A stretch of DNA of 64,000 bases. Source: Oscillospiraceae bacterium (GTDB lineage: Bacteria; Bacillota; Clostridia; Oscillospirales; Ruminococcaceae). Position numbers and translations under genes: made by a program. Under the pieces are notes generated by a model. It worked only from the letters and a program-made list of their open reading frames with translations, was not told the DNA's origin and made no database searches. Shown here in pieces: positions 17,792 to 27,208 of this stretch; positions within the stretch are counted from its first letter, which is position 1, and each line of letters opens with the position of its first letter. The stretch lies in the NCBI GenBank assembly GCA_900768125.1, contig CAAGBS010000051.1:43126-107125 (forward strand), written 5' to 3'.

Positions 17792-18823
17792 ATGACGAAA
17801 AAAGCAGTTACAATGAGCGATATTGCAAAGGTGATGAATGTCAGCACCGTTACCGTCTCCAAGGCACTCGGCGACCGCGACGGCGTCAGCGTGGAGCTTC
17901 GCGAGCGCATAAAGCAGAAAGCCACCGAGATGGGATACCGCGTACATGCCGGCTCACACGGTGCAAAGGACGGGCTGACCTATAACATAGGCATAATCGT
18001 AGCAAAGCACTTCATCAGCGATGCCAGTTCGTTCTATTGGATAGTTTACCGCAATATTGTGGAATTGTTACAGAATCAGAACTACTATGGTATGCTTGAG
18101 GTTGTTGACAACAGGAGCATGACCGACCCTAACGCAATTGAGGAGATACCGAATACCGTCCTTGACCACAAGGTAGACGGGCTGATAGTTCTCGGGCAGC
18201 TTTCCGAGGAATACATCGACCGCCTGATGACCCACAATCTGCCGACTGTGTTCCTGGATTTCTACGGCAGCCGTGAGGACGCGGACGCAGTGCTCTCCGA
18301 CAGCTTCTACGGCGCTTACATGCTGACCAGCCACCTGATAGAGAACGGACACCGCCGCATAGGATTCCTCGGCAGTATCAGCTCCACAAGTTCTATCCAG
18401 GACAGATACCTCGGTTACTACAAAGCGCTGCTGGAGAACCGCATTCCGCTCCGCCAGGACTGGGTGATAGGCGACCGCAGCAACGAAAGCGATATCTTCC
18501 CGGAGTTCACCCTGCCGAAGGAAATGCCGACTGCGTTTGTGTGCAACTGCGACGAGACCGCGTACAAGCTTGTCAACCAGCTTAAAGCAGCGGGCTACGC
18601 GATACCGGACGACATCTCGGTAGTCGGGTACGATAACCATATCTATTCCACCATCTGCAACCCGCGTCTGACTACTATAGATGTCAACAGCCGCGTTATG
18701 AGCGCGGAGGCTGTGGATATAATCCTCCACAAGATACGTGACGGAAATTACCGACGGGGACGCACGCTCGTCACCGGAAAGCTGGTGCGCCGCGGCAGCG
18801 TGAAGAACCTTAACGAAGCATAA
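17792..18823 (+). CDS. LacI-family transcriptional regulator
   Basis: A 343-residue repressor with an N-terminal helix-turn-helix (about 5-25; MSDIAKVMNVSTVTVSKAL), hinge, and a periplasmic-binding-like ligand domain with the SVVGYDNHIYSTICNPRLTT strand near the C terminus. LacI proteins normally sense sugars. No transporter or glycosidase adjoins it, so the ligand is not evident; the GH5 and GH26 genes lie 25-30 kb away. CGAAAGGATAAATT precedes the ATG, and a TATACT box lies at 17754-17759 without a good -35. Confidence 0.9.
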   Translation: MTKKAVTMSDIAKVMNVSTVTVSKALGDRDGVSVELRERIKQKATEMGYRVHAGSHGAKDGLTYNIGIIVAKHFISDASSFYWIVYRNIVELLQNQNYYGMLEVVDNRSMTDPNAIEEIPNTVLDHKVDGLIVLGQLSEEYIDRLMTHNLPTVFLDFYGSREDADAVLSDSFYGAYMLTSHLIENGHRRIGFLGSISSTSSIQDRYLGYYKALLENRIPLRQDWVIGDRSNESDIFPEFTLPKEMPTAFVCNCDETAYKLVNQLKAAGYAIPDDISVVGYDNHIYSTICNPRLTTIDVNSRVMSAEAVDIILHKIRDGNYRRGRTLVTGKLVRRGSVKNLNEA

Positions 18824-18829
18824 TAAAAA

Positions 18830-18857
18830 CCCCGAAGCCTTAAACTTCGGGGCTTTC
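18830..18857. terminator. Bidirectional terminator, lacI/sigma operon
   Basis: CCCCGAAG (18830-18837) pairs with CTTCGGGG (18845-18852). Both sides carry T-rich tails, fitting the convergent genes on each side. Confidence 0.85.
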
Positions 18858-18871
18858 TGTAATTTCCGGAA

Positions 18872-19942
18872 TCAATCCAGGAATATTTTCAGATTCTTGC
18901 TGCGGGACTGCTGGCGAAGCTTGCGCAGCGCCTTTGCTTCTATCTGGCGGATACGTTCGCGGGTGACATTGAACTGCTTCCCGACTTCCTCAAGGGTATG
19001 CGAGCGGTCGCTGCCAACGCCGTAGCGGAATTTCAGCACGTCGCGTTCCCTTGCCGGGAGGGTGTCCAGCGCCTTGTTAAGTTCGTCCTTGAATACCGAC
19101 TGCATCGCGCTGTCGATGGGCGCAGGTGCGTCCTCATCGGGAATGAAATCGCCGAGGAAGCTGTCCTCCTCCTCGCCGACCGGCGCTTCAAGGGAAACGG
19201 GGTCCTGCGCTATTCGGACTATCTCGCGGACGCGCTCGGGAGTCATGTTGAGTTCCTGTGCAACTTCCTCTATTGTCGGCTCGTGGCCGTTCTTGTGAAG
19301 CAGCATGTTCTGGGTCTTCTTGACTTTGGTGATCGTTTCGACCATATGGACGGGAATGCGGATAGTTCGCGCCTGGTCGGCTATCGCGCGTGAGATGGAC
19401 TGCCTGATCCACCATGTAGCGTAGGTCGAGAATTTGTAGCCCTTTGTGTGGTCGAACTTCTCAACAGCCTTGATAAGCCCGATGTAGCCTTCCTGTATCA
19501 GGTCGAGGAACGGCATGCCTCTGCCGACAAAATGCTTTGCAATGCTGACTACAAGGCGCAGATTGGCTTCAATCAGTCTGTCGCGGGCGTATTCATCGCC
19601 GGAGCTTATCTTTTCAGCAAGCTGTATCTCTTCCTCGGTGGTCAGCAGGGGGATCCTGCCTATCTCCTTCAGATGTACCTTTACGGGGTCGTCAACTGCA
19701 ATGCCATCGGTGGAATAGTCGCTGTCGTCGTCTGAGTTGTAGTCCAGCGCGTTTTTGAGGTCATCAGGCGCGATATCATCAACGATCTCTATGTTGTTGC
19801 TCTCAAGGTCGTCATACAGCTTGTTTATCTGCTCTGCGTCAATGTCCATTTCCTCAATGGCATCGGTGATCTCCTTGGTGGAGAGCTTTCCGCTCTGCCT
19901 GCCGCGTTCGAGAAGTTCGTTGATCACTTTTGCATTGCTCAT
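18872..19942 (-). CDS. Second primary-type sigma factor (RpoD paralogue)
   Basis: A 356-residue sigma-70 family protein. Region 1.2 begins near 85 ([21 protein letters not shown]); region 2 contains [16 protein letters not shown] and the -10 recognition stretch [18 protein letters not shown] near 175-192; region 4.2 contains [20 protein letters not shown] near 315. The DNA-contacting parts are almost the same as in the sigma encoded just upstream, so it should read the same promoter class. Differences are concentrated in region 1, region 2.1-2.2 ([16 protein letters not shown]) and region 4.1 (GVGSDRSHT). It follows its paralogue by 45 bases and has AAAGGAA before the ATG. Confidence 0.93.
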   Translation of the reverse strand: MSNAKVINELLERGRQSGKLSTKEITDAIEEMDIDAEQINKLYDDLESNNIEIVDDIAPDDLKNALDYNSDDDSDYSTDGIAVDDPVKVHLKEIGRIPLLTTEEEIQLAEKISSGDEYARDRLIEANLRLVVSIAKHFVGRGMPFLDLIQEGYIGLIKAVEKFDHTKGYKFSTYATWWIRQSISRAIADQARTIRIPVHMVETITKVKKTQNMLLHKNGHEPTIEEVAQELNMTPERVREIVRIAQDPVSLEAPVGEEEDSFLGDFIPDEDAPAPIDSAMQSVFKDELNKALDTLPARERDVLKFRYGVGSDRSHTLEEVGKQFNVTRERIRQIEAKALRKLRQQSRSKNLKIFLD

Positions 19943-19987
19943 TTTTATTCCTTTCCAGTTTAAAACGGATGGGTATCGAATATGTAA

Positions 19988-21079
19988 TCATTCGAGGAAG
20001 TCTTTCAGCTTCTTGCTGCGCGTGGGGTGGCGCAGCTTACGGAGCGCCTTTGTCTCTATCTGGCGGATACGCTCGCGGGTGACCTGAAACTCCTGCCCCA
20101 CCTCTTCAAGGGTGCGCTGTCTGCCGTCCAGCAGACCGAATCTCAGGATTATAACGCGCTTCTCGCGCTCGGTGAGCGTGTCGAGAACTTCGCCGATAGT
20201 CTGCTTCAGCACGCTGTTGCATGCTTCGTCAGCGGGCGCGGGTGCGTCCTCATCGGGAATGAAGTCGCCGAGGTGGCTGTCCTCCTCCTCGCCGATAGGC
20301 GTTTCAAGTGAAACGGGGTCCTGCGCGATGCGGATTATCTCGCGGACCTTATCCAGCGGCATGTTGAGCTTTTCGGCTATTTCGTCCTCGGTCGGCTCGT
20401 AGCCGTTGGTGTGGAGAAGCTGGCTCTGCATTTTCTTGACCTTTGTGATGGTCTCCACCATGTGGACAGGAATGCGTATAGTACGCGCCTGGTCGGCGAT
20501 GGCTCTGGTTATCGACTGTCTTATCCACCATGTCGCGTAGGTTGAGAACTTGAAGCCCTTGGTGTAGTCGAACTTGTCAACAGCCTTTATAAGACCGAGG
20601 TTGCCCTCCTGGATAAGGTCGAGGAACTGCATACCGCGCCTTACATACTTCTTCGCGATACTTACCACCAGACGGAGGTTAGCTTCGCTCAGGCGCTTTT
20701 TGGCGGCGGGGTCGCCGTTTGCCATGCGCTCTGCGAGTTTAATTTCTTCCTCGGTGGTCAGCAGTGGAATGCGTCCTATCTCCTTGAGGTACAGCTTGAC
20801 GGAGTCATCGGCAAGCATGCCGTCGGTGTCGTAGTTTTCGTCTGCGCTTTCGGACTCGGCGAGGTCGATGAGGTTGTCGATATCAAGGTCGGCGGTGTAG
20901 TCGTCAACTATCTTGATGTTGAGGTTCTCCAGTTCCTCGTAAATGCCGTTTATCTGCTCTGCGTCAAAGTTCAGCTCTTCCAGTACGTCTGTTATCTCTT
21001 TTGTGGTAAGGCTGCCCTTCTGCTTTCCCTGCGCCAGCAGCTCGCGAAGAGTTGTTGCGCCGCCGTTGTTCTCTGTCAT
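19988..21079 (-). CDS. rpoD: Primary sigma factor RpoD (SigA)
   Basis: Housekeeping sigma factor, 363 residues. Region 1.1-like N terminus with [19 protein letters not shown], region 2 with [21 protein letters not shown] and [18 protein letters not shown], region 3, and region 4.2 with [20 protein letters not shown]. The canonical place directly after dnaG and the closer match to SigA in region 2.2 make this the ancestral copy. AGGAGAAAGAAAGCAA precedes the ATG. The stop is 45 bases from the start of the paralogue. Confidence 0.95.
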   Translation of the reverse strand: MTENNGGATTLRELLAQGKQKGSLTTKEITDVLEELNFDAEQINGIYEELENLNIKIVDDYTADLDIDNLIDLAESESADENYDTDGMLADDSVKLYLKEIGRIPLLTTEEEIKLAERMANGDPAAKKRLSEANLRLVVSIAKKYVRRGMQFLDLIQEGNLGLIKAVDKFDYTKGFKFSTYATWWIRQSITRAIADQARTIRIPVHMVETITKVKKMQSQLLHTNGYEPTEDEIAEKLNMPLDKVREIIRIAQDPVSLETPIGEEEDSHLGDFIPDEDAPAPADEACNSVLKQTIGEVLDTLTEREKRVIILRFGLLDGRQRTLEEVGQEFQVTRERIRQIETKALRKLRHPTRSKKLKDFLE

Positions 21080-21123
21080 TTGCTTTCTTTCTCCTTTTGC
21101 TTTTGTGCTGAATATGTTATAAT

Positions 21124-22872
21124 TTATCTTTTCTTTTCCGCCATCTTTCGCTGAAGTTCCATAAGTTCTTCCACGGACATGCTCCCGGGGTCTTTCCTTG
21201 TGGAATTGTCGTGATAGTCGTTTAGAGTTCTGATGTAATCGTTCATGACGCTCTCGTCGTGTGCGAACTGGCTGAAATCATTCAGAATGCCGTATATCCG
21301 CCCGACCTCCGCAGTCGAGAAGCATTCGTTGAACATTCCTCCGCTGAGGACTTCGCCGGCGTTGTGCTTCTGCTCCATAAATTCAAACACTCTGCGGTTG
21401 AACTCAGTTGCGAAGCCTGCGGTCAGCTTCCTGCGGATATATTCGAGCTTGTCCTGATTGTGGAATGCGAAGCAGATAAGCCCGCGCTCCGCTTTTTCCT
21501 CCCTCGGGAGTTTCGCGGATTCGGGATTTATCTTGTCGATGACCCGCGGACTGATAAGTTCGCGCTGTTCATCACGTGCAGATTTCTTCTTTTGTCGCTT
21601 TATTTCGCTCTCCACCGCAAAGCGGACCGTATCCGCAGGCACGCGGGCATTTTCCGCCGCCTTGGAAACGTACACCGCGCGCTCCAGCGGATTGTGTACC
21701 GAAGCCAGGAACACCACAGCCTTTTTCAGGTATGAGGCGCGGTCCTCCTCCTTGTTCAGGTCAAGACCTGCGGTCAGTTTGCCGAGTTCGTAGTCTATAG
21801 CGCCGCCGGACTTTTCGATAAGGTGCGCGAACGCTTCGCCGCCGAATTTCTTGATGTATTCGTCCGGGTCCTTAGCGCCGGTCATCTGTAAGACCCTCGC
21901 CTTTACTCCGGCTTCACTGAGAAGATTTATTCCCCTCGAAGCCGCCTTTTGCCCGGGCCCGTCCGCGTCGTATGACAAAATGACCTCAGATTTGCCCATT
22001 CGTCCGATGAGCCGCGCCTGCGTTGCGGTGATAGCGGTGCCGAGCGTTGCGACCGCGCTGTCGAATCCCGCCTGGTGCATGGAGATAACGTCCATGTAGC
22101 CCTCGCAGAGAATGAAGTAATCCGCTTTGGAGTTCTTTGCATAGTTCAGCGCGAAAAGATTGTCGCGCTTCTGGAAAACGTAGGTCTCCGAGCTGTTGAG
22201 GTATTTCGCAGGGGAGTTAGGGTCTAGCGCCCTGCCGCCGTAGGCGATGATATTCCCGCGCGTGTCGAAGATAGGGAACATAACGCGGTTGACGAATTTG
22301 TCATACACGCGGTTGTTGTTCCGCACCAGCAGGGAACCCTCCACAAGTTCGTCCTCAGAAAAGCCGAGGTTGCGCATGTAGTAGTGCAACTTGTGGTAGT
22401 CGTTCACCGCATAGCCTATCCCGAAGTGGCGGATAGTATGTTCGGTAAGCTGCCGCCCGGTGATGTAGTTCCAGCCGTCGGCACCCTCGGGTGAGAAAAG
22501 CTGGCGGTGGAAGAACTTTCCGGCTTCGCGGTTCATTTCGTAAAGACGCTGGCGTTTTCTTGCGGATTCATCGTTGCGGTCCTCCGGCATGGGAAGCCCC
22601 GCGCGCTGCGCAAGGAAGCGGACTGCCTCGATGTAGTCGAGGTTTTCTATCGTGCGGATAAATGTTATCACGTCGCCGCCCGCGCCGCAGCCGAAGCAGT
22701 AGTAGCTCTGGGTGTTCGGGTAGACGTGGAAAGACGGAGTACGCTCCGAGTGGAATGGACACCGGCAGGAATAGGTCATGCCGCTGCGCTTGAGTTCGAC
22801 ATAATTTTCGATAAGCGACACTATTTCGTTAGCGTCGCGCACTTCCTGCAGGAAGCTTTCCGGCAGAGCCAT
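21124..22872 (-). CDS. dnaG: DNA primase
   Basis: Makes RNA primers for replication together with the DnaB helicase. From the ATG at 22872 the product is 582 residues. It has the CHC2 zinc site with Cys38, His41, Cys59 and Cys62 ([11 protein letters not shown]...[10 protein letters not shown]), the RNA-polymerase core, and a Toprim domain with [17 protein letters not shown] and [13 protein letters not shown] near 255-320, then a C-terminal helicase-binding region. An in-frame ATG 75 bases upstream lies in the dgt end and lacks a site; AAAGGGTGAG supports the chosen start. Confidence 0.95.
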   Translation of the reverse strand: MALPESFLQEVRDANEIVSLIENYVELKRSGMTYSCRCPFHSERTPSFHVYPNTQSYYCFGCGAGGDVITFIRTIENLDYIEAVRFLAQRAGLPMPEDRNDESARKRQRLYEMNREAGKFFHRQLFSPEGADGWNYITGRQLTEHTIRHFGIGYAVNDYHKLHYYMRNLGFSEDELVEGSLLVRNNNRVYDKFVNRVMFPIFDTRGNIIAYGGRALDPNSPAKYLNSSETYVFQKRDNLFALNYAKNSKADYFILCEGYMDVISMHQAGFDSAVATLGTAITATQARLIGRMGKSEVILSYDADGPGQKAASRGINLLSEAGVKARVLQMTGAKDPDEYIKKFGGEAFAHLIEKSGGAIDYELGKLTAGLDLNKEEDRASYLKKAVVFLASVHNPLERAVYVSKAAENARVPADTVRFAVESEIKRQKKKSARDEQRELISPRVIDKINPESAKLPREEKAERGLICFAFHNQDKLEYIRRKLTAGFATEFNRRVFEFMEQKHNAGEVLSGGMFNECFSTAEVGRIYGILNDFSQFAHDESVMNDYIRTLNDYHDNSTRKDPGSMSVEELMELQRKMAEKKR

Positions 22873-22885
22873 ACTCTCACCCTTT

Positions 22886-23905
22886 CTAAATGTGTTTGGT
22901 AACGCCGTTCCAGCCTTTGGGAATAGTGATATCCCGGAATAGGTCAACGGCGTAGTCGTCAGTCATTCCGCTGATGAAATCACCCACCGCAGTGGGCAGG
23001 TCGAACCGGTCAGCCAGGCTTCGGTAGAGCGGCGGCATTTTTTCCGGTGCGTCTATAAAGTATTTGTAGAGAAAGCGGACAATATACTGCGCCTTGTCCT
23101 TTTCGGCAACGGTCGGCGCGGCATGGTAGACCCGTTCGAACAGATAGGCGCGAAGTTCGTCGTGCGCCTTTTTGGTTATTTCGTCCATGTGGATATTTTC
23201 AGCGCCGCCGTTAACTATCGAGCGCACCATAGTGGTTATCCGTGCGGATTTAGTGCCGCCGAGAATCTTTACAGGATATTCCGGCAGGTCGTCCGCGCTG
23301 ATTACTCCGCCGCGGACAGCGTCCTCGATATCGTGGTTTATGTAAGCGACCTTATCGCACAGCCTTACTACCATTCCCTCGCGCGTGAACGGCAGGCCTG
23401 ACCCGCCGGAGGTCGTGTGCCCCTGGATACCGTCGAGGACCTCCGCAGTGAGGTTAAGCCCACTGCCGTCCTTTTCGATGTATTCCACAACGCGCTGACC
23501 CTGCATATTGTGGGAAAATCCGCCTGGCATGAGGTCGTTCAGCACTTTTTCGCCATCGTGGCCGAACGGAGTGTGACCCAGATCGTGCGCGAGCGCGATA
23601 GCTTCGGTGAGGTCCTCGTTGAGACCCAGCGCACGCGCCACCGTCCGCGATATCTGGCTGACCTCCAGCGTGTGGGTCAGCCGCGTGCGGTAGTGGTCGG
23701 AGTGCGGAATCAGGAACACCTGGGTTTTGCGTTTCAGTCTGCGGAATGCACGGCAGTGGATAATGCGGTCCCTGTCCCGCTGGAAATCAGTACGGAAATC
23801 GTCCGGCTGCTCGGGATTTTTCCTGCCGCGGGTGTCTGCCGCCTTGCAGGCAAATTCGCTTAAAATAAGGGCTTCATTCTGCATGATACGTTCTCTTGGA
23901 AGCAT
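22886..23905 (-). CDS. dgt: dGTP triphosphohydrolase-like HD-domain protein
   Basis: Metal-dependent HD hydrolase of the Dgt group, which removes the triphosphate from deoxynucleotides. The 339-residue product has the signature RDRIIHCRAFRRLKRKTQVF near 45-65, TRLTHTLEVSQISRTVAR with the first His, LAHDLGHTPFGHDGE near 105-120 (HD motif) and KVAYINHDIEDAVR near 185-200. AAAGGAGCCGCT precedes the ATG. In many Clostridia it heads the dgt-dnaG-rpoD operon, as here, 13 bases ahead of dnaG. Confidence 0.93.
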   Translation of the reverse strand: MLPRERIMQNEALILSEFACKAADTRGRKNPEQPDDFRTDFQRDRDRIIHCRAFRRLKRKTQVFLIPHSDHYRTRLTHTLEVSQISRTVARALGLNEDLTEAIALAHDLGHTPFGHDGEKVLNDLMPGGFSHNMQGQRVVEYIEKDGSGLNLTAEVLDGIQGHTTSGGSGLPFTREGMVVRLCDKVAYINHDIEDAVRGGVISADDLPEYPVKILGGTKSARITTMVRSIVNGGAENIHMDEITKKAHDELRAYLFERVYHAAPTVAEKDKAQYIVRFLYKYFIDAPEKMPPLYRSLADRFDLPTAVGDFISGMTDDYAVDLFRDITIPKGWNGVTKHI

Positions 23906-24065
23906 AGCGGCTCCTTTCGGCGTCTTGTCCTCAGTAACCTAGAAATATCCCTCAATTATATATACAGATTAGAAGTCCGGAGTCCTTTTAAAAAAACGGA
24001 AGATTATTAAATTGTAACAAAAATATATTTCTGGCATTGTTCAGTTTGTACAAGATAATGTAAAG

Positions 24066-24686
24066 CTATGCAAAGTCGTAGCTTAATTTTTCCAGTTCCC
24101 CGACTGAAATCGCGCCGCTGCAGGAATCAATGAGCTTATCGGTGAGCTTCTGCGCGTTTTCCTCGCGGATAAACAGCGTTATCTTAACGTTGTCCGCGAA
24201 CTGCTCGTCTGCGACGCGCGCGTCAAAATCAGCGAATATTTGTGCGAGCCTGCCGTAAAGTCCGTAGTCTACAGTCACTAGCAGCTTGACCGCTGAAGCC
24301 ATGCATTTTATCTGCGCGGCTTCCACGGCTTCCTTAGCTCCTTTCGTGTAGGCGCGGACAAGCCCGCCTGCGCCCAGCAGAATGCCGCCGAAATAACGGG
24401 TGACTACGCAGCACACGTCGGTCAGCCCCTCCTTGCGGAGCACTTCGTATATCGGAACGCCTGCAGTACCGCCCGGCTCGCCGTCGTCGGAATGCCGCGC
24501 GGCGTTGTTCTCGCGGAGGATATAGGCGTAGCAGTTGTGGGTAGCCTTGCGGTGCATAGCGCGTATCTCCTCGATGAACGCTGCTGCCTGCTCCTCGGTC
24601 TGAACAGGGCAGAGGTAGCCGATAAATTCCGATTTTTTCTCAATGAAGCTGGCTTCGCAGCGCCGCGCGATGGTCTTGAATTCCAT
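24066..24686 (-). CDS. yigZ: YigZ/IMPACT family protein
   Basis: A 206-residue UPF0029 protein. It has the conserved N-terminal SEFIGYLCPV and HNCYAYILRENNAARHSDDGEPGGTAG segment near 55-80, then VTRYFGGILLGAGGLVRAY near 108-126, and a C-terminal domain with an EF-G-like fold. IMPACT relatives in eukaryotes affect translation control; the bacterial role is not settled. The ATG at 24686 has GGAGGCAG just upstream and is preferred over an ATG 27 bases further up. Confidence 0.9.
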   Translation of the reverse strand: MEFKTIARRCEASFIEKKSEFIGYLCPVQTEEQAAAFIEEIRAMHRKATHNCYAYILRENNAARHSDDGEPGGTAGVPIYEVLRKEGLTDVCCVVTRYFGGILLGAGGLVRAYTKGAKEAVEAAQIKCMASAVKLLVTVDYGLYGRLAQIFADFDARVADEQFADNVKITLFIREENAQKLTDKLIDSCSGAISVGELEKLSYDFA

Positions 24687-24705
24687 TCTGCCTCCATAAA
24701 CGCAA

Positions 24706-24740
24706 AAACACACGCAGGAAAATCGAGCGTGTGTTTTTAA
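24706..24740 (-). terminator. Terminator after rpmE
   Basis: On the minus strand AAACACACGC and GCGTGTGTTT form a long stem (about 24705-24737) followed by TTTGCGTTT, just 3' of rpmE. The plus strand also ends in a T-run, but no plus gene precedes it. Confidence 0.75.
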
Positions 24741-24769
24741 CTACATTAGTACTACCTGTTTCTGTGCAA

Positions 24770-24973
24770 TTACTTGCCCATGTTGTAGCGCTTCTTGAAT
24801 CTGTCAACACGTCCGCCGGAGTCAACCAGCTTCTGCTTACCTGTGAAGAACGGATGGCACTTGGAGCAGATTTCTACTCTGATGTCCTTCTTGGTAGAGC
24901 GTGTCGCGATCTCATTACCGCAAGCGCATCTGATAACAGTAGCTTCGTATGCGGGATGAATACCTTCCTTCAT
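24770..24973 (-). CDS. rpmE: Ribosomal protein L31 (zinc-binding type)
   Basis: A 67-residue large-subunit protein beginning [14 protein letters not shown]. Four cysteines at 16, 18, 36 and 39 (CAC...CSKC) show that this is the zinc-containing C+ form, so it can act as a zinc store replaced by a C- form during zinc shortage. The KRYNMGK tail is typical. GAGGTGAAAATCA precedes the ATG. A leader with two small hairpins and a promoter at 25061-25089 lies upstream. Confidence 0.97.
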   Translation of the reverse strand: MKEGIHPAYEATVIRCACGNEIATRSTKKDIRVEICSKCHPFFTGKQKLVDSGGRVDRFKKRYNMGK

Positions 24974-24984
24974 TGATTTTCACC

Positions 24985-25055
24985 TCAATCCGTATATGCC
25001 AAACCCTGGTTTGCTTACCATCAGCGGTTCAGACTATGGCATAGTCATTAACAAT
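24985..25055 (-). promoter_or_regulatory. rpmE leader with hairpins, possible L31 autoregulatory leader
   Basis: Between the transcription start and rpmE the minus strand can form GACTAT-GCC-ATAGTC and CAAACC-AGG-GTTTGG hairpins. Ribosomal protein L31 leaders are known in Firmicutes, but I cannot match a covariance model by eye, so only the hairpins are seen. Confidence 0.35.
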
Positions 25056-25060
25056 TATAT

Positions 25061-25089
25061 ATTATATCACAACTTTTCCGTAAATGCAA
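25061..25089 (-). promoter_or_regulatory. Sigma-A promoter of rpmE
   Basis: TTGCAT (25089-25084) and TATAAT (25066-25061) with a 17-base spacer on the minus strand, about 90 bases before the rpmE start. Confidence 0.72.
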
Positions 25090-25141
25090 TAGTTTTTTCA
25101 AATTTTTTTGAAATTTTTTCGGGAAAGCGTGAAAATACATA

Positions 25142-26857
25142 TCAGAAGCCGAGGATCTTTGTGAAGTCAGCGGAGAGCTTCTCCTGGAGAGCCACAGCGT
25201 CGGACTTCTGCGCGCCGGTGGTGGTGTAGTAGACCTTGATCTTCGGCTCGGTGCCGGAGGGTCTGATAACTACGCTTGCATTGTCCTGGAGGAAGAATGT
25301 GATAACGTTGGACTTCGGCAGGGTGATCTGCTCAGTCTTGCCGTCGGCGGAGGTCTTCACGGAAGCCTCGTAGTCAGCAGTCGCGACAACGCTCAGACCG
25401 CCGATGGACTTCGGACCGTTCTTTCTGAGGTCGGACATTATCTCGCTCATACGCTCCATGCCGCTCTCGCCCTCGCAGGTGAAAGTGTCGAGCTTGTTGA
25501 AGTAAACGCCGTACTCGTCGTACATTCTCTTTCTGGCTTCGATGAGGGAGATACCCTTGGTGCGGTAGAACGCAGCCATCTCGCAGATGAGCATGGAAGC
25601 AACAACGGCGTCCTTATCGCGCACATAGCCGCCAGCCAGGTAGCCGTAGCTTTCCTCAAAGCCGAAGATGTAGCGGTTCTCCTCGCCCTTAGCCTCGAGG
25701 AATCCTATCTGCTCGCCGATGAACTTAAAACCGGTGAGCACTTCGCGCAGTTCAACGCCGTACTTCTTGCAGATAGCCTTGGTGATGTCGGTGGTAACGA
25801 TGGTCTTGACTGCAACGGGGTTCTTGGGCATGGTGCCGAGCGCGATACGCTCCTTGCAGATGTATTCGAGAAGCAGCGCGCCGACTTCGTTGCCGGTGAA
25901 CAGTTCGTAGTGATCGCCATCGGGAACTGCGATGCCTACGCGGTCACAGTCAGGGTCGGTAGCGAGGAGCAGGTCGGGCTTTTCGGTCTCGCAGAGTTTC
26001 AGACCGCACGCGAGCGCTTCCTTTATCTCAGGGTTCGGATAGGGGCAGGTGGGGAAGTTGCCGTCAGGATTCTCCTGCTCGGGAACAACTACAACGTCCT
26101 TTACGCCGATCTCCTTGAGAATGCGGCGGACAGGCTTGTTGCCGGTGCCGTTCAGAGGAGTGTAAACTACCTTCAGACCGCTGGAAGCGACCAAATCGGT
26201 GTGCAGACCCTGTTCCTTTACCTTAGCCATATAAGCGTCGATGACATCATCGCCGATAAAGCTTATCATGCCGTCAGCGACAGCCTTGTCGAAGTCAACG
26301 GACTTAACGCCCTCAAAGATGTCGATAGCGTTTATCTTAGCGAGAACAGCTTCAGCAGCTTCAAGAGTGAGCTGGCAGCCATCGTTGCCGTAAACCTTGT
26401 AGCCGTTGTACTTAGCGGGGTTGTGGCTTGCTGTTACCATAACGCCAGCGCCGCAGTCCAGCGCTCTTACCGCCCAGGAGAGCATAGGAGTAGGCATGAG
26501 TTCCTTGTAGATGTGTACCTTGATGCCGTTAGCCGCGAGGACCTCGGCAGCGCTCTTGGAGAAGTAGTCGGACTTGATACGGCTGTCGCAGGAGATAGCC
26601 ACGGACTTCTTCTCGCCGCTTGCGAGAATGTACTCAGCGAGACCCTGAGTAGCCTTCTTGACGGTGTAAACGTTCATTCTGTTGGTGCCTGCGCCGATAA
26701 CGCCGCGCAGTCCGCCGGTGCCGAACTCGAGGTCGCGGTAGAAACGGTCGTTCTTGCCGTCCTCATCGTTCTTAATGCTCTCAAGCTCAGCCTTGAGATC
26801 GGGGTCAGCAGTCGCTTTTGCAAGCCACTGGTCGTAGAGCTTCTGTATGTCTGCCAT
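25142..26857 (-). CDS. Phosphoglucomutase/phosphomannomutase
   Basis: Alpha-D-phosphohexomutase, 571 residues, interconverting hexose 1- and 6-phosphates for glycogen and cell-wall sugar supply. Seen: FGTGGLRGVIGAGTNRMN near 45-62, the catalytic phosphoserine loop TASHNPAKYNGYKVYG near 140-155, the metal loop DPDCDRVGIAV near 305, sugar-binding GFEESYGYLAG near 400 and the phosphate-binding RPSGTEPKIKVYY near 530. It belongs to the PgcA-type subgroup of Firmicutes. Strong codon bias suggests high expression. A promoter lies at 26926-26954. Confidence 0.94.
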   Translation of the reverse strand: MADIQKLYDQWLAKATADPDLKAELESIKNDEDGKNDRFYRDLEFGTGGLRGVIGAGTNRMNVYTVKKATQGLAEYILASGEKKSVAISCDSRIKSDYFSKSAAEVLAANGIKVHIYKELMPTPMLSWAVRALDCGAGVMVTASHNPAKYNGYKVYGNDGCQLTLEAAEAVLAKINAIDIFEGVKSVDFDKAVADGMISFIGDDVIDAYMAKVKEQGLHTDLVASSGLKVVYTPLNGTGNKPVRRILKEIGVKDVVVVPEQENPDGNFPTCPYPNPEIKEALACGLKLCETEKPDLLLATDPDCDRVGIAVPDGDHYELFTGNEVGALLLEYICKERIALGTMPKNPVAVKTIVTTDITKAICKKYGVELREVLTGFKFIGEQIGFLEAKGEENRYIFGFEESYGYLAGGYVRDKDAVVASMLICEMAAFYRTKGISLIEARKRMYDEYGVYFNKLDTFTCEGESGMERMSEIMSDLRKNGPKSIGGLSVVATADYEASVKTSADGKTEQITLPKSNVITFFLQDNASVVIRPSGTEPKIKVYYTTTGAQKSDAVALQEKLSADFTKILGF

Positions 26858-26925
26858 TGATGTGTCCTCCTGTTATTCAGTTAAAATCAGGTCAGTAATA
26901 TATCACTTCCTGAACAATCAATCAC

Positions 26926-26954
26926 ATTATAGCATACTCCGGAGAAAATTTCAA
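26926..26954 (-). promoter_or_regulatory. Sigma-A promoter of the phosphohexomutase gene
   Basis: TTGAAA (26954-26949) and TATAAT (26931-26926), 17-base spacer, minus strand, about 70 bases before the start codon. The rest of 26955-27057 shows nothing I recognise. Confidence 0.7.
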
Positions 26955-27057
26955 GGGGGTGAAATAAAATTTAGTTAAGTTTTTTAGCGCGATTTATTAC
27001 CTAAAATTGTGTCAGCGCTTTACAGCTTATTTGCGGCGGAAAATTTTGATTACCCCC

Positions 27058-27086
27058 TTGACAAATCCGCAATGATGTGATATCAT
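27058..27086 (+). promoter_or_regulatory. Sigma-A promoter of the DUF3793-flavodoxin pair
   Basis: TTGACA (27058-27063) and TATCAT (27081-27086) with a 17-base spacer. Transcription should begin near 27093, at the edge of the first GTTAG palindrome. Confidence 0.8.
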
Positions 27087-27093
27087 ATATTCA

Positions 27094-27109
27094 GTTAGAA
27101 AAAACTAAC
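27094..27109 (+). promoter_or_regulatory. Palindromic operator, copy 1 (GTTAG-N6-CTAAC)
   Basis: GTTAG-AAAAAA-CTAAC, starting at the predicted +1 of the promoter. A repressor bound here would block initiation. The half-sites resemble those of DtxR/IdeR-family metal repressors (GTTAG/CTAAC within TTAGGTTAG-type boxes), which is a resemblance, not proof. Confidence 0.7.
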
Positions 27110-27147
27110 CTAAGCAGACTTCATCTGCTTCATATTTTACGTATAGA

Positions 27148-27163
27148 GTTAGATACAACTAAC
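27148..27163 (+). promoter_or_regulatory. Palindromic operator, copy 2 (GTTAG-N6-CTAAC)
   Basis: GTTAG-ATACAA-CTAAC, 54 bases after copy 1, in the leader before the DUF3793 gene. Same half-sites and same six-base spacer as copy 1. Confidence 0.65.
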
Positions 27164-27208
27164 GCTAAGAATAAAACGAAACGATCTGAACAGGATAAGG
27201 TGAGAACT

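Noticed and set aside
26955..27057. Another GTTAG-N6-CTAAC operator upstream of the phosphohexomutase
   Set aside because: TTAGTTAAG and TTTTTTAG lie there, but the halves do not match and the spacing is wrong.
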